Positions 1 to 9,033 are shown, numbered from the stretch's first letter. The stretch is 38,327 bases of DNA from Clostridia bacterium (GCA_017549365.1 JAFYUZ010000092.1:1-38327), one strand, 5' to 3'. Made by a program: numbers and translations. Notes: generated by a model from the letters alone, not told the origin.

Positions 1-461
1 CTGTAGTGAGCAAACGCCTTGTTTGCTTCAGCCATCTTGTGAGTATCTTCACGCTTCTTTACGGAAGAACCGAGTCCGTTAACTGCGTCCATGATTTCGT
101 TAGCAAGCTTTTCGGACATCTTTCTTTCGCCTCTTGCGCGAGAATAGGTTGTAAGCCATCTGAGACCGAGTGTCTGTCTTCTTTCAGGTCTTACTTCGAT
201 CGGCACCTGATATGTCGAACCGCCTACACGGCGAGCCTTAACTTCAAGAACGGGCATGATGTTTTCCATAGCCTTCTGGAAAGCTTCAAGGGGATCATTG
301 CCCTTTTCCTTGATGATATCAAAAGCGTCGTAAACTATTTTCTGAGCTACACCCTTTTTACCGTCGTACATGATGTTGTTGATAAGCTTTGTTACAAGCT
401 TGGAATTGTAGAGCGGATCCGGGAGTACGTCTCTCTTCGGTACAGAACCTCTTCTTGGCAC
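1..461 (-). CDS. rpsG: 30S ribosomal protein S7 (3' end cut by window edge)
   Basis: Small-subunit protein that nucleates assembly of the 16S rRNA 3' domain and lines the E/P-site region. The reverse strand reads (V/M)[15 protein letters not shown]..., then [32 protein letters not shown] and a final [12 protein letters not shown]. Family members are about 156 residues; 153 codons are visible, so only the last few residues fall outside the window. The start is GTG at 459-461, chosen because GGAGGG lies just upstream (about 468-474) and the protein begins with the conserved PRRG. It follows rpsL on the same strand, as in the str operon, and fusA would be expected beyond position 1. Identity is secure; only the extreme C-terminus is missing. 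Confidence 0.97.
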   Translation of the reverse strand, partial: MPRRGSVPKRDVLPDPLYNSKLVTKLINNIMYDGKKGVAQKIVYDAFDIIKEKGNDPLEAFQKAMENIMPVLEVKARRVGGSTYQVPIEVRPERRQTLGLRWLTTYSRARGERKMSEKLANEIMDAVNGLGSSVKKREDTHKMAEANKAFAHY

Positions 462-658
462 TATACTTCCCTCCTTCATATAATAGATGAATTCATAGGT
501 ACTCGAAATTTTTCATTACTGAATGAATACCTTCCGTCAGCACTTTGGAAGTTCCGCGAGTTTATATAAAACAATGTGCGGCTTATCCAAAATACAAACC
601 TTGTCCGCAAAAATGCGGAGCGAATCAGCCAACAGGCTATTGGGAAACGCAAAAAGAA
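462..658 (-). other. rpsL-rpsG intercistronic region with two hairpins
   Basis: This 197-nt spacer between rpsL and rpsG is long for an intra-operon gap. It contains a perfect hairpin at 604-619 (TCCGCA, four-base loop, TGCGGA) and a smaller one at about 513-528 (TTCATT, CAGT, AATGAA). Neither is followed by a T-run in the direction of transcription, so they do not look like terminators. In E. coli the S12-S7 intercistronic mRNA is the binding site for autoregulation by S7; a similar role here is inference only. I see no open reading frame in it. Confidence 0.4.
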
Positions 659-1081
659 TTACTTCTTAGCAGCCTTTTCCTTCTTAGCACCGTACTTCGA
701 ACGCGACTGATTTCTCTTTGCGACGCCCTGTGTATCGAGTGTACCACGGATAATGTGATAACGTACACCAGGGAGGTCCTTTACTCTTCCGCCGCGGATA
801 AGAACAACAGAGTGTTCCTGGAGATTGTGTCCGATACCGGGAATGTAAGATGTAACTTCGATTCCGTTGGTAAGACGAACTCTCGCGATTTTACGAAGAG
901 CAGAGTTAGGCTTCTTAGGAGTCTTTGTCGAAACCTTTGTGCAAACGCCTCTCTTTTGGGGAGAACTTGCATCTGTTGCAACCTTCTTAAGGGTGTTGAT
1001 ACCCTTCTGAAGAGCAGGAGACTTAGACTTGTAAGTAGACTGTTCACGTCCTTTTCTGACTAACTGGTTAAATGTTGGCAT
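659..1081 (-). CDS. rpsL: 30S ribosomal protein S12
   Basis: Decoding-centre protein of the 30S subunit. The 140-residue protein starts [13 protein letters not shown] and contains [23 protein letters not shown] and [13 protein letters not shown]. The lysines of the PKKPNS and GRVKDLP segments, where streptomycin-resistance changes occur in other bacteria, are the wild-type residues. The SPQKRGVC segment after residue 40 is the longer form typical of Gram-positive S12. The start ATG (1079-1081) has AGGAGG about 8 nt upstream; an upstream ATG in frame would add unrelated residues and is rejected. First gene of the str operon, with a consensus promoter about 115 nt upstream. Confidence 0.98.
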   Translation of the reverse strand: MPTFNQLVRKGREQSTYKSKSPALQKGINTLKKVATDASSPQKRGVCTKVSTKTPKKPNSALRKIARVRLTNGIEVTSYIPGIGHNLQEHSVVLIRGGRVKDLPGVRYHIIRGTLDTQGVAKRNQSRSKYGAKKEKAAKK

Positions 1082-1192
1082 ACCGCACCTCCTCTTTTTA
1101 ATATAAAAAATTGTATGAAAAGTGAAATTTGTGCCGAAATGTGTTACACTCACACACAAAAAGGCATTTTATTCACACTAATCAACTCATAC

Positions 1193-1221
1193 ATTATACC
1201 GCAAACTTTTCCAAATGTCAA
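1193..1221 (-). promoter_or_regulatory. sigma-A promoter of rpsL-rpsG
   Basis: On the reverse strand TTGACA (1216-1221) is separated by exactly 17 nt from TATAAT (1193-1198): a full consensus promoter, as expected for a ribosomal protein operon. It implies a 5' leader of about 105 nt before rpsL, whose sequence is A/T-rich without an obvious riboswitch fold. Confidence 0.9.
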
Positions 1222-1316
1222 CACTTTTTTTGACTTTTTGAAAAATTGTCGCGTTGTACTCAAAACACAAATTATCATTGTGTATTTTGGTCAATCTGCC
1301 GAAAAAATATTCCTTT

Positions 1317-2273
1317 TCAGAGCACCTTTTCCATCAGCAAAAACATCAGCGGAATTGTGATGCACGAAAGAGTGTGTGACACCAGCGCCATACCCGTGGA
1401 AACCGACGTGTCCTTGCCGTAGGCGGAGGGAACGACGATGGTGTTAAGTCCCAAAGGCATGCTTGACGCACAGACCGCGCAGATGACGGCACTTTCGGGA
1501 ATAAAATCGAGCAGTGAAAACACAAATATGGTAACGATCGGGAAAATCACCAGGCGAAGCACCGACGAAAGATAGATTCCGACGTCCGAAAAAGTTTTTT
1601 TGAAATCCATCTTTGCCACAGTGATACCCGTAAGCAGCATGGCAACCGGCGACATACAGCTTCCGCAGACGTCAATGACGTCGGCGGCAAAAGTCGGAAG
1701 AGCTATCGAAAAGTGATCGAACAGGATTCCAAGCGCCATGCCAACGAAGATCGAAACAAACATGGGATTTACAAAAGCTTTAAGCCTTTCGGCAACCCCC
1801 TTCTTCTCCCCTTCCGACGGAATAAGAAGGGTGGGCACGCCCCACATATAGATAAACGCCCACATCGGCAGACAATACACGAGATATTCGGGGAAAATGG
1901 CAGGAAACACCGCCATGACCACGGCATTGCCCATAAAGCCGAAATTGGGGAATGTAAAGCCGTAAATATAAAAATTCCTTACATAGTTATCCTTTGAGCA
2001 GAGCTTTGAAAAAAGTCTTGCCAACGGGATCATCACGATCGTTATAACAAGGCACACAGCAAGCGACGGGAGATAGCTTGTTATCTTATCCAGAGTGAAA
2101 TTGCCAATAAATGTGCCGAGCACAAGCGCGGGGATAAAAAGATTGTTTTCAAGCTTGGCAAGCACTGTCGATGAATTTTCGGGGATAGCTTTAAGCTTTG
2201 CAAGCAAAAAGCCCAATGCTATGAGTGAGAAAAGATATCCCATCTGGGAAAGTGTAGTAAAGAAAATTTCCAT
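1317..2273 (-). CDS. AEC (auxin efflux carrier) family transporter
   Basis: Integral membrane carrier of the AEC/BART group, which exports or exchanges organic acids and related anions; the substrate cannot be told from sequence. The 318-residue protein is almost entirely hydrophobic segments, with the family-typical start (MGYLFSLIALGFLLAK), the SSTVLAKLENNLFIPALVLG segment in the first repeat, and the C-terminal ASSMPLGLNTIVVPSAYG stretch that is typical of the family. Its start lies 2 nt after the stop of the phosphodiesterase gene, so the two are co-transcribed from the promoter at 3115-3143. A clear paralogue sits at 36513-37457 and shares long stretches, including the PENS.TVL.KLEN and GLNT.VVPSAYGKDTSV segments. 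Confidence 0.85.
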   Translation of the reverse strand: MEIFFTTLSQMGYLFSLIALGFLLAKLKAIPENSSTVLAKLENNLFIPALVLGTFIGNFTLDKITSYLPSLAVCLVITIVMIPLARLFSKLCSKDNYVRNFYIYGFTFPNFGFMGNAVVMAVFPAIFPEYLVYCLPMWAFIYMWGVPTLLIPSEGEKKGVAERLKAFVNPMFVSIFVGMALGILFDHFSIALPTFAADVIDVCGSCMSPVAMLLTGITVAKMDFKKTFSDVGIYLSSVLRLVIFPIVTIFVFSLLDFIPESAVICAVCASSMPLGLNTIVVPSAYGKDTSVSTGMALVSHTLSCITIPLMFLLMEKVL

Positions 2274-2275
2274 TT

Positions 2276-3064
2276 TTATGCCTTTCGTTCACAAACAAGA
2301 GATCTGCCTTCCCATTCGCGGCATTTTTCAACACCGAGAATGTCGGCAACAGTGGGTGCAATATCGAGAATACTTACGTTTTCAAGCTTTTTGCCGCACT
2401 CAAATTCTTTTCCGATAAAAAACATGGGGATCATCATATCACAATCCGCATCACTTCCGTGGGCGCGGTCATGACCGCCGTGGTCGGCGGTGACGATGAT
2501 GGTGTAATCCTTTCCCGCCTCATCAATCACTCTTTTGACGTTGCTGATAGCACAGCTTATATACGAAAGATAGGTTTCACTCATCCATCCGCAGTCGTGA
2601 CCGCCCTTTTCATCAGTCTCGACCATGTAAAGAAATACAAAATCGGGAGTGTACTTTTTTATGTGGCAAAGAGCCTTGTCCGTAAGTATTCCGTCGGTAT
2701 GCTCGTCGCCGTAAGAATTGATATATTCCGCGGCAAAAAGCGAACCCGATCTTGAAATATCCCGCAGGGGATGCCAGCCATAGAACATGGAAGACTTTCC
2801 GCCTGCCGCTTTTATCTGTTCAAAAATTCCGTTCACCGGTCGCACGGGCGGAGTATACGTATTGGTTGTGATACCGTGTCTTTCGGGAGGCACACTGTGG
2901 AACATGGACATATGGCACGGCAAAGTCACGGATGGATAGACAGTTTTGGCATCAAGAACGTACGAACCGATCTTCATCATCTCATCGCAAAAAGTGTTTT
3001 TGCACGACAAAAATCCGTCAGGGCGCATACCATCGATCGACACAAGAATTACTTTGTTATTCAC
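2276..3064 (-). CDS. Type I phosphodiesterase/nucleotide pyrophosphatase family protein
   Basis: Alkaline-phosphatase-superfamily metal enzyme that hydrolyses phosphodiester or pyrophosphate bonds; the substrate is unknown. The first aspartate ligand is in VSIDGMRPDG (about residue 11), the nucleophile Thr is in YPSVTLPCHMSM (about residue 47), followed by ERHGIT, the metal-binding VETDEKGGHD, TADHGGHDRAHG, and a late DIAPTVADILG. At 262 residues it is a compact, probably cytosolic member with no signal peptide. I place the start at GTG 3062-3064 because AAAGGAG lies 8 nt upstream; an ATG 36 nt further up has no ribosome binding site. First gene of a two-gene unit with the AEC transporter. 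Confidence 0.85.
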   Translation of the reverse strand: MNNKVILVSIDGMRPDGFLSCKNTFCDEMMKIGSYVLDAKTVYPSVTLPCHMSMFHSVPPERHGITTNTYTPPVRPVNGIFEQIKAAGGKSSMFYGWHPLRDISRSGSLFAAEYINSYGDEHTDGILTDKALCHIKKYTPDFVFLYMVETDEKGGHDCGWMSETYLSYISCAISNVKRVIDEAGKDYTIIVTADHGGHDRAHGSDADCDMMIPMFFIGKEFECGKKLENVSILDIAPTVADILGVEKCREWEGRSLVCERKA

Positions 3065-3114
3065 ACCAACAACTCCTTTATAAAGCATTTGTGTTCGCAA
3101 AAATATTCATTATA

Positions 3115-3143
3115 AATATATCACCAACGGCACATTTTGTCAA
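3115..3143 (-). promoter_or_regulatory. sigma-A promoter of the phosphodiesterase-AEC unit
   Basis: Reverse strand TTGACA (3138-3143), 17-nt spacer, TATATT (3115-3120). It lies about 50 nt upstream of the GTG start and is back to back with the GH78 promoter. Confidence 0.8.
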
Positions 3144-3238
3144 GAAGAGTTTTTATTTCTAAAACGATGCGCCCGCCAAACTCCATTGGTTTGTGTATTT
3201 TTTCGATACTATCGTACAACTGAAAAAACTATTATCTA

Positions 3239-3267
3239 TTGCAAAAAAGCATACTTCGTGATATAAT
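3239..3267 (+). promoter_or_regulatory. sigma-A promoter of the GH78-like gene
   Basis: TTGCAA (3239-3244), 17-nt spacer, TATAAT (3262-3267), about 26 nt before the start codon. The -35 hexamer equals that of two of the SLH gene promoters, but no TGTAACA repeats are present upstream here. Confidence 0.8.
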
Positions 3268-3293
3268 ATCAAAAAAACACGGAGGCTTTGAAT

Positions 3294-5426
3294 ATGGCTT
3301 TTTATATAAGACCGGCAGGCTTGCACTATGACCGCGGAAGATGTGACGGCGGCGTTTATGAATATACAAAAACCGTAACGCTTGAAAAAGACGATTCTTT
3401 TACCATATGCGCCTTTGCCGCAGGACGATACAAGCTTTTTATCAACGAAAAATACATCTGCGAGGGTCCGTGCAGATCTGCGCAGGACGTCAGATTTTTT
3501 GACAAGGTAACCGCAAATCTTCACAAGGGCGAAAACAAGATCCGCGCCGTTGTATTTCACGTTGTTGAAACCACGGCTTTCACGACAGGTTTTATTTTTT
3601 CAAAGCCCGAATTTCTTTTTGAAGCGCGCTCGGAAAGCGCAGTTTTCGGAACAGACGAAAGCTGGAAATGCGAATTTATAAAAAATCACCTGCTTATCGA
3701 CCTTGACAGTTTTATTTTCCCGAGAGAGGACGTCTGCGGCGACAGAATATGTGTACCGATGCCGATAGAAAAAGGAGATGCCTTTGACTTTACAACTCCG
3801 CGCACTCTCCCCTACGGCTGGGCGCCCTTCAGACTGCGCGAGCGCGAGATAGCAATGATTGCACCGGCAGAAGAAATAACCTTTACAGAAGTGCGACGCG
3901 GAAAAAACTTTATTGAATACGATGCGGGCAAATATGTGACCGCAAACGTGTCTTTTTCGTTCAAGGCAGGGTGCGATGCGAAAATAACCTACGCCGAATG
4001 CTACGTTTTTGACGATGGAAAGCGCAACCGCGGCGACACAAGCGGAAGGATCGAGGGTATTTACGACAAGGTTTCGTCGGGATCTCGCGATTTCACCTTT
4101 GACAGCTTTTGGTACCGCGCATTCAGATATATAAGAATTGAAACCGAAACCCCCGAAAAAGTGGTTTCAGCCAAGGGATATATTTATCATTATCCGATAA
4201 CTTACGACGGGTCTTTCACATGCTCTGACGAAAATTTCAACAAAATGCAGGAAATCAGCATAAACACCCTACTTTGTTGCACCACAGAGCTTTTTGTAGA
4301 CTGTCCCTACTACGAGCAGCAGCAATATGATATGGACAGTGCCATTGAAGCTGCCGTTTATATGAGATTAACTGCTGACCGCAAGCTTGTTAAAAAATGT
4401 ATCTATGATTTTGCGGCATCCCAGCAGCCCTGCGGCCTTTTGTGCGCAAACTATCCCTGCACAATGACTCAGATAATTCCCGGCTTTTCGCTTTTCTGGA
4501 TCTGGCTTTTGCACGATTATCTGGAAGCAACGGCGGATGCGCAATATGTGCGCACGCACATAGGTACCGTTGACAAAATACTTAATTATTTTGACAACAA
4601 TCTTACACAAGACGGACTTGTAACCACATCGAGAGAATGGGATTTTGTCGACTGGGTACCCGGATGGGAGCGTGGCAACGCGCCGGTTTCTGACGGAAAA
4701 CCCCACACGATATACAGTCTTTATCTCGCGTGTGCTCTGAAAAACGCCGCACATATAGCTTCGGTCTGCTCTCGTCCTCACCTTGCTTCGGAATATACCG
4801 AAAGATACAACTCCCTTTGCTCTGCCATAAACGAAAAGCTTTATGACAAAAACAAGCAGATGTACCACGACGGCGAGGGAACTTTCAGCATGCATACCAT
4901 CATGTGGGCGGTCCTTTCCGGTATCGTCAGCGGCGAAGAAGCAAAAAAGATGGCACAAAAGCTTGATCTTGACGATATTTATAAGAGTTCTTATTCGATG
5001 AACTTTTTCCTGTTCCGCGCCCTTGAAAAAGCAGGGTGCTATGACATGGCGGCAAACTATTTTGGCGGATGGCAAAAGATGATCGAACTTGGATGTACAA
5101 CATGGTGCGAAAACCCCGACGATCCGAGAAGCGAATGTCATGCTTGGAGTTGCGCTCCGCTTTATGAATTTTCGGCAAACGTTCTCGGCGTGAAATACAG
5201 TCTGGATAACGAAATTGTTATTGCACCCAACACCATGGGTCTTGAATATGCAAGCGGAAACGTCCCAACACGCTTTGGAATTGTAAAGGTTGATTGGAAG
5301 ACAGACGGCGAAAAGTTTAACATCTGCATCACTTCCCCCGACGGTGTCGCAAAAAAGCTGATATTGCCGAACGGACAAATGCAGATGTTTACAGATGGCA
5401 AAAAGAGTTTTGAAACCGATATTTGA
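3294..5426 (+). CDS. GH78-like alpha-L-rhamnosidase
   Basis: Predicted glycosidase releasing terminal alpha-L-rhamnose from plant glycosides or polysaccharides. The N-terminal beta-rich part (about residues 20-310) has the GRYKLFINEKY and YIRIET segments of bacterial rhamnosidases. The (alpha/alpha)6 catalytic part (about 320-640) includes ELFVDCPYYEQQQYDMDSA, the counterpart of the GH78 DCP..E....GD motif, and TTWCENPDDPRSECHAWSCAP, which carries the second acidic residue and the HAWS motif. A C-terminal beta-sandwich closes the protein. At 710 residues it is a shorter member. It has no signal peptide, so it probably acts on imported oligosaccharides. ATG 3294 is chosen (GGAGG 8 nt upstream) over an in-frame TTG two codons earlier. 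Confidence 0.85.
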   Translation: MAFYIRPAGLHYDRGRCDGGVYEYTKTVTLEKDDSFTICAFAAGRYKLFINEKYICEGPCRSAQDVRFFDKVTANLHKGENKIRAVVFHVVETTAFTTGFIFSKPEFLFEARSESAVFGTDESWKCEFIKNHLLIDLDSFIFPREDVCGDRICVPMPIEKGDAFDFTTPRTLPYGWAPFRLREREIAMIAPAEEITFTEVRRGKNFIEYDAGKYVTANVSFSFKAGCDAKITYAECYVFDDGKRNRGDTSGRIEGIYDKVSSGSRDFTFDSFWYRAFRYIRIETETPEKVVSAKGYIYHYPITYDGSFTCSDENFNKMQEISINTLLCCTTELFVDCPYYEQQQYDMDSAIEAAVYMRLTADRKLVKKCIYDFAASQQPCGLLCANYPCTMTQIIPGFSLFWIWLLHDYLEATADAQYVRTHIGTVDKILNYFDNNLTQDGLVTTSREWDFVDWVPGWERGNAPVSDGKPHTIYSLYLACALKNAAHIASVCSRPHLASEYTERYNSLCSAINEKLYDKNKQMYHDGEGTFSMHTIMWAVLSGIVSGEEAKKMAQKLDLDDIYKSSYSMNFFLFRALEKAGCYDMAANYFGGWQKMIELGCTTWCENPDDPRSECHAWSCAPLYEFSANVLGVKYSLDNEIVIAPNTMGLEYASGNVPTRFGIVKVDWKTDGEKFNICITSPDGVAKKLILPNGQMQMFTDGKKSFETDI

Positions 5427-5447
5427 CCGGCTTTCTACACAATATTT

Positions 5448-5565
5448 TCTCATTTATAAATAATATTTTCTGATTTTAAATGATGCTTCTGATTTTAAAT
5501 GATGCTTCTGATTTTAAATGATGCTTCTGATTTTAAATTAGTTTTTCTGTTTTATAAATAACTTA
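5448..5565. repeat. A/T-rich tandem repeat, about 19-bp unit
   Basis: Three exact head-to-tail copies of TCTGATTTTAAATGATGCT (5469-5487, 5488-5506, 5507-5525) are flanked by degenerate copies at 5448-5468, 5526-5545 and from 5546. The array lies between the GH78 stop codon and its terminator. The exact copies point to recent slippage or unequal crossing over. Confidence 0.9.
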
Positions 5566-5597
5566 AAACGGCAGAGATTTTCTCTGCCGTTTTCTTA
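5565..5597 (+). terminator. Rho-independent terminator of the GH78-like gene
   Basis: Perfect 13-bp stem AAAACGGCAGAGA/TCTCTGCCGTTTT with a TTT loop (5565-5593), ending in a T-run. It sits just after the tandem repeat. Confidence 0.85.
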
Positions 5598-5603
5598 TGG
5601 ACA

Positions 5604-5633
5604 AAAAATGGCACCCTCATATTTGAGGGTGCC
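5604..5633 (-). terminator. Rho-independent terminator of the first SLH gene
   Basis: Perfect 10-bp stem GGCACCCTCA/TGAGGGTGCC (5610-5633) followed on the reverse strand by ATTTTTTG. It lies 27 nt after the stop codon of the SLH gene. Confidence 0.9.
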
Positions 5634-5659
5634 ATATAGTTGTGCTTTAGTTAAATCGA

Positions 5660-8600
5660 TTAACCTCTTGCGACGATCATAAGAGTTACGAATTCAAATT
5701 CTTCGTCATCTCTTTCTTCGGAAACAACGTATACTGTGAGAGCGTCTTCGCCTTCGTTGTAATACTTGTTTTCTGTATCGTCTTCAGCTGTTACGGAGAG
5801 CATTTCAACATCTTCGATTGTAACAGTACCTGTGCTTCTGTCATAGAGAGCATAGATTGTGTTTTCGTCGGTGAGGAGAGCATCGTCGCCGGCACCTTCG
5901 AGGATGAGGATGTTTTCTGTTTCTTCATAAGATTCGATCTTGACGAGATCTGCACTGTCCTTAGCAAGGCTTGCAACCTTACCGCCGGTTGTGTTCTTGA
6001 TGAAGCCTGCTTCTGTTACAAGGTAGAGCGAGTGAGCTGCGAGCTCTGTGGAGGAAGCCTTAGCAGTTTCCTTCTGAGGAGCAACTTCGCCTGTCTTGGG
6101 ATCAGCTGTCTTGTAAACGATTGTTGTCTTGCCTTCTTCGTCAACTGTTTCGATGGACGAAAGGATGATAGCATAGTTTTCAGTAGCCTTGCTGTCATTA
6201 ACGATTTCGCCGCCGATTTCAGCGTATACGAATGCGAGATTTTCGTTTGTTACGGAATCAGGATTGTTCGAGAGAACGATGATTGCCTTTGTGAATACGT
6301 TTGCCGCATCATCAGCATCAAAGTTGGGAAGGTTAGCCGCGTCGTAGATTACGTAATCGGATTCGCCTTCTTCGTCAATGTAGTTGACAACGATCTTTGT
6401 GCTGTCAGTGATTGTAACGTACTTCATGCCGTTGGGCTTGAGGGAAGCAGGAACACTGCTGCCTTCGGGAGCAACGAACTGATAAAGCTTGTTCTGAACC
6501 TTCTTAAGAGTTACACCGTCAACTTCAACGCCGTAAGTCTTAGATTCCATTTCCTTGTCTGCAAGGTCAGCTGCCTTTGCGGAAGGAACATAAGGATCGA
6601 AGGTGTATTCGCCGGACTTACCTACTGTGTAAGAGCAGATATTGTTAACAAGGCCCTTGTCTACAAAGTAGTTGTCATCCTGGTAACCGGATGCAGAGTT
6701 TTCGTTTTCCTTAGTGATGGGAACGAGCTGGAACTCGCCGTTGATAAATGCACGAACGTAGTTCTTTGTTTCGAGACCGCCGTCAAGACCAATACCACCG
6801 GCCTTGAATACAACCTGGAGTTCGTCTTCGTTGATGAACTGGATAACTGCGTAATCTTCTGCAAGGTTAACTTCTTCCTGAAGGATCTTTGCAAGATATA
6901 CACGGCCGCCGTTTACAACGAATTCCCATGTAGTATCGATACCATGGTCCCGAACAGATTTTCTCCAAGCATCAGCGAAGCCGGTAGCGTGCGAGTCAGC
7001 CGCGCTCTTATCTGTATCACTGTTGAGAGAGAGAAGACCGGATACCTTATGGTTTGCCCAAGAAATGTGACCAACGATCTGGTTGTCAGAGTTCCAAGCA
7101 GCTGTGCCTGTACCGTCGGACCATGTTGTGGAGTTAGCATCGGATGCGTCGTACTTAACAGGGTTTGCAATTACAGTTCTGAAGCCTGCGTTTGCATCAT
7201 CGGGAGCGATTCTGATGTAGTTACCGGGAGCGCAAACGTACGCGTAAACATACTTGCCGTTTTCGTAAGAACCGCCAACTACCTTAGCGTCGCCAACGTA
7301 GATTTCGGGCATGCTCTTATCAGCGTTGTAGTAAGCTCTGTAAGAAGAATCGCCTGTGTGCTTAGCCTTAAGTGTGAAAGCATCGCCCTTCTTGTCAACT
7401 ATCTTGCCGAAGGTGTAGGGCTGTACCCAGAAGTAATCGACGATACCGTCAGAGTTGGAATCGTAGTACTGAGTGTTGTAGCGTCCGCCGCTGGTGGAGA
7501 TTACAGAAACAACAGAAACGAGGTTTTCGTGGTTCGCCTTGTTCTGATCCTTCCATGCTACCTTGTTAGCTTCTGTATAAACGCCGGGTTCGGGGAATTC
7601 AGGCTGAGCTTTGTTTGCCCATGTACGGCCTGCTGTGAAGATCATTCTGCCTTCGTCGTCAGACCAAGTAGGAACGATGGACCAAGAATAGTTGGGAACA
7701 TCGTTGGGCTTGTTCCAGAAGTAAGCCTTGTCAGCTAGGAAGTTTACAACGCCGGAACGCATCTTTCTGTTATCTCTGGAAGTGTTATAGTGGTAGTAAT
7801 CCTTGTAGTGATCTTCGCCGGCCTTTGTACCGATGGAAGCTGTGGATTCTGTTACAACCTTACCGTTTGCAAATGCAGCGAGGATTGTACCATCCTTCTG
7901 AACATACATTGTGATGTCGCGGAGGAAGTAATCGTCTGCGTTACCGTCAAGACCGAGGTCAGAGAAGAGAATAACCGACTCTTCGTTGAGAAGCTTTGCG
8001 GAGTTTTCTTCGGGAACGATAGCGGCAGTCTGAATAAGAACTTCATCAATTGTTTCGCCGCCGAGAGGCTTGTATGCCTTGTAGTCTGTGCCTCTGCCTA
8101 CTTCAGAGAGGTCGATAGCGTAGTTAGGAGTTGCAACTACACGACGAACGATCTCTTCGATGCCGTAGATCTTGTGACAAACTGTTTCGGGTGTGGGGAT
8201 ATATACGAACTGGTTAGCCGCGCCAACGTTTTCTCTATCAAAAGCGGGAATGTAGAGCTCTTCGTAGGTCTCGTCCATTTCAGCGTAGAAAGCGTTGTAA
8301 AGGATGATAGCAACCTGACCACGGTTGAGGTTGTCTGTGTATTCAACCTTCTTGTAGTCGATGTTCTTATCAAGACCGATTCTTTCAGCTATGTCTATGT
8401 ACTCATGAGGATAAGCAAGAGGTTCATCCTTTTCATAGCCGAGAGCACGGGTGATCATAACGTAGCAGTCCTGAAGGCTGATCTTGCCGGAGGGGTCGAA
8501 TTCGGTAGCCGAACGGCCCTTGATAACGCCGGAATCAGAAGCCCAGGAGATCATTCCGAAGAATGTGGGATCGACAAGGTCGGTAAAACCGGAAAGGTTT

Positions 8601-8869
8601 TCGCCACCCTCAAGCGATCTGCCGCCCTTCATAAGACGGTAGATGAAGGCAGCCATCTGTTCACGTGTAACAGGTTTGTTTGCGCCATAGGTTGTTTCGC
8701 TCTGGCCCTTTGCAATTCCGAGGGAATTGAGAAGCTGCACTGCATCATAGAGAGCTTCGTCTTTTGCAGAAACGTCTTTGAAGTTAGCTGCAGAAGAAGC
8801 GAAGGTGCAAAGTGTTGCAAGTGTTGCGACAACAAGAACCATAGACAAAATTTTGGCAAATTTTCTCAT
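5660..8869 (-). CDS. SLH-domain surface protein 1 (putative S-layer protein)
   Basis: Secreted protein expected to anchor to cell-wall polymer through three N-terminal SLH repeats and to form surface layer material. Residues 1-28 are a signal peptide (MRKFAKILSMVLVV..., cleavage near ASSA). SLH repeats lie at about 29-82 (FKDVS...VTREQMAAFIYRLMKGG), 93-145 (FTDL...GVIKG...YVMITRALGY) and 155-198 (...LNRGQVAIILYNAFYAEM). The remaining 870 residues are acidic, beta-rich and of unknown fold, with a calcium-loop-like DSNSDGIVD followed by a KIVDKKG segment. The protein has 1,069 residues and no LPXTG. ATG 8869 is chosen for AGGAGG 9 nt upstream and the signal peptide. TTA/CTA-type codons are almost absent, as in highly expressed genes. 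Paralogue of the next SLH gene, with the same promoter architecture. Confidence 0.9.
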   Translation of the reverse strand: MRKFAKILSMVLVVATLATLCTFASSAANFKDVSAKDEALYDAVQLLNSLGIAKGQSETTYGANKPVTREQMAAFIYRLMKGGRSLEGGENLSGFTDLVDPTFFGMISWASDSGVIKGRSATEFDPSGKISLQDCYVMITRALGYEKDEPLAYPHEYIDIAERIGLDKNIDYKKVEYTDNLNRGQVAIILYNAFYAEMDETYEELYIPAFDRENVGAANQFVYIPTPETVCHKIYGIEEIVRRVVATPNYAIDLSEVGRGTDYKAYKPLGGETIDEVLIQTAAIVPEENSAKLLNEESVILFSDLGLDGNADDYFLRDITMYVQKDGTILAAFANGKVVTESTASIGTKAGEDHYKDYYHYNTSRDNRKMRSGVVNFLADKAYFWNKPNDVPNYSWSIVPTWSDDEGRMIFTAGRTWANKAQPEFPEPGVYTEANKVAWKDQNKANHENLVSVVSVISTSGGRYNTQYYDSNSDGIVDYFWVQPYTFGKIVDKKGDAFTLKAKHTGDSSYRAYYNADKSMPEIYVGDAKVVGGSYENGKYVYAYVCAPGNYIRIAPDDANAGFRTVIANPVKYDASDANSTTWSDGTGTAAWNSDNQIVGHISWANHKVSGLLSLNSDTDKSAADSHATGFADAWRKSVRDHGIDTTWEFVVNGGRVYLAKILQEEVNLAEDYAVIQFINEDELQVVFKAGGIGLDGGLETKNYVRAFINGEFQLVPITKENENSASGYQDDNYFVDKGLVNNICSYTVGKSGEYTFDPYVPSAKAADLADKEMESKTYGVEVDGVTLKKVQNKLYQFVAPEGSSVPASLKPNGMKYVTITDSTKIVVNYIDEEGESDYVIYDAANLPNFDADDAANVFTKAIIVLSNNPDSVTNENLAFVYAEIGGEIVNDSKATENYAIILSSIETVDEEGKTTIVYKTADPKTGEVAPQKETAKASSTELAAHSLYLVTEAGFIKNTTGGKVASLAKDSADLVKIESYEETENILILEGAGDDALLTDENTIYALYDRSTGTVTIEDVEMLSVTAEDDTENKYYNEGEDALTVYVVSEERDDEEFEFVTLMIVARG

Positions 8870-8971
8870 AAATTTTTGTCCTCCTGTAAAATATATTGCC
8901 ACGCTTGCGCGGGGCATAAACAGAACGGCGCATATAATGATAATTACGCCTATACTCCATTTATCACATAT

Positions 8972-9000
8972 ATTATATCAGCTAACTTTCAAAATATCAA
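8972..9000 (-). promoter_or_regulatory. sigma-A promoter of SLH gene 1
   Basis: Reverse strand TTGATA (8995-9000), 17-nt spacer, TATAAT (8972-8977), giving a leader of about 95 nt. Its -35 element lies exactly 15 bp from the direct repeat at 9016-9033. Confidence 0.88.
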
Positions 9001-9015
9001 CACTAAATTCGGAAA

Positions 9016-9033
9016 TGTAACACTTTTGTAACA
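9016..9033 (-). promoter_or_regulatory. TGTAACA-N4-TGTAACA direct repeat (putative OmpR-family regulator box)
   Basis: Two identical heptamers TGTAACA at 9016-9022 and 9027-9033 with an 11-bp period, so both face the same side of the helix. The TGTAAC-N5-TGTAAC core fits the published WalR-type consensus TGTWAH-N5-TGTWAH, and its complement fits PhoP-type TTACA repeats. It sits 15 bp upstream of the -35 box, as do the two copies in front of SLH gene 2. Confidence 0.75.

Noticed and set aside
1141..1155. GTGTTACACTCACAC near the rpsL promoter as another regulator box
   Set aside because: Only one heptamer-like match, downstream of the promoter, without the 11-bp period or the 15-bp spacing.
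4368..5453. 361-codon minus-strand open frame opposite the GH78-like gene
   Set aside because: No ribosome binding site or domain; the plus-strand gene has conserved GH78 motifs.
5469..5525. Tandem repeats as a CRISPR array
   Set aside because: Units are contiguous without unique spacers and no cas genes are present.
6032..7738. 568-codon plus-strand open frame inside SLH gene 1
   Set aside because: Antisense shadow: SLH gene 1 uses almost no TTA, CTA or TCA codons, so the opposite strand lacks stops. No ribosome binding site and no recognisable domain.
7790..9031. 413-codon plus-strand open frame over the SLH gene 1 start
   Set aside because: Same codon-bias effect; it also runs across the promoter and operator of SLH gene 1.
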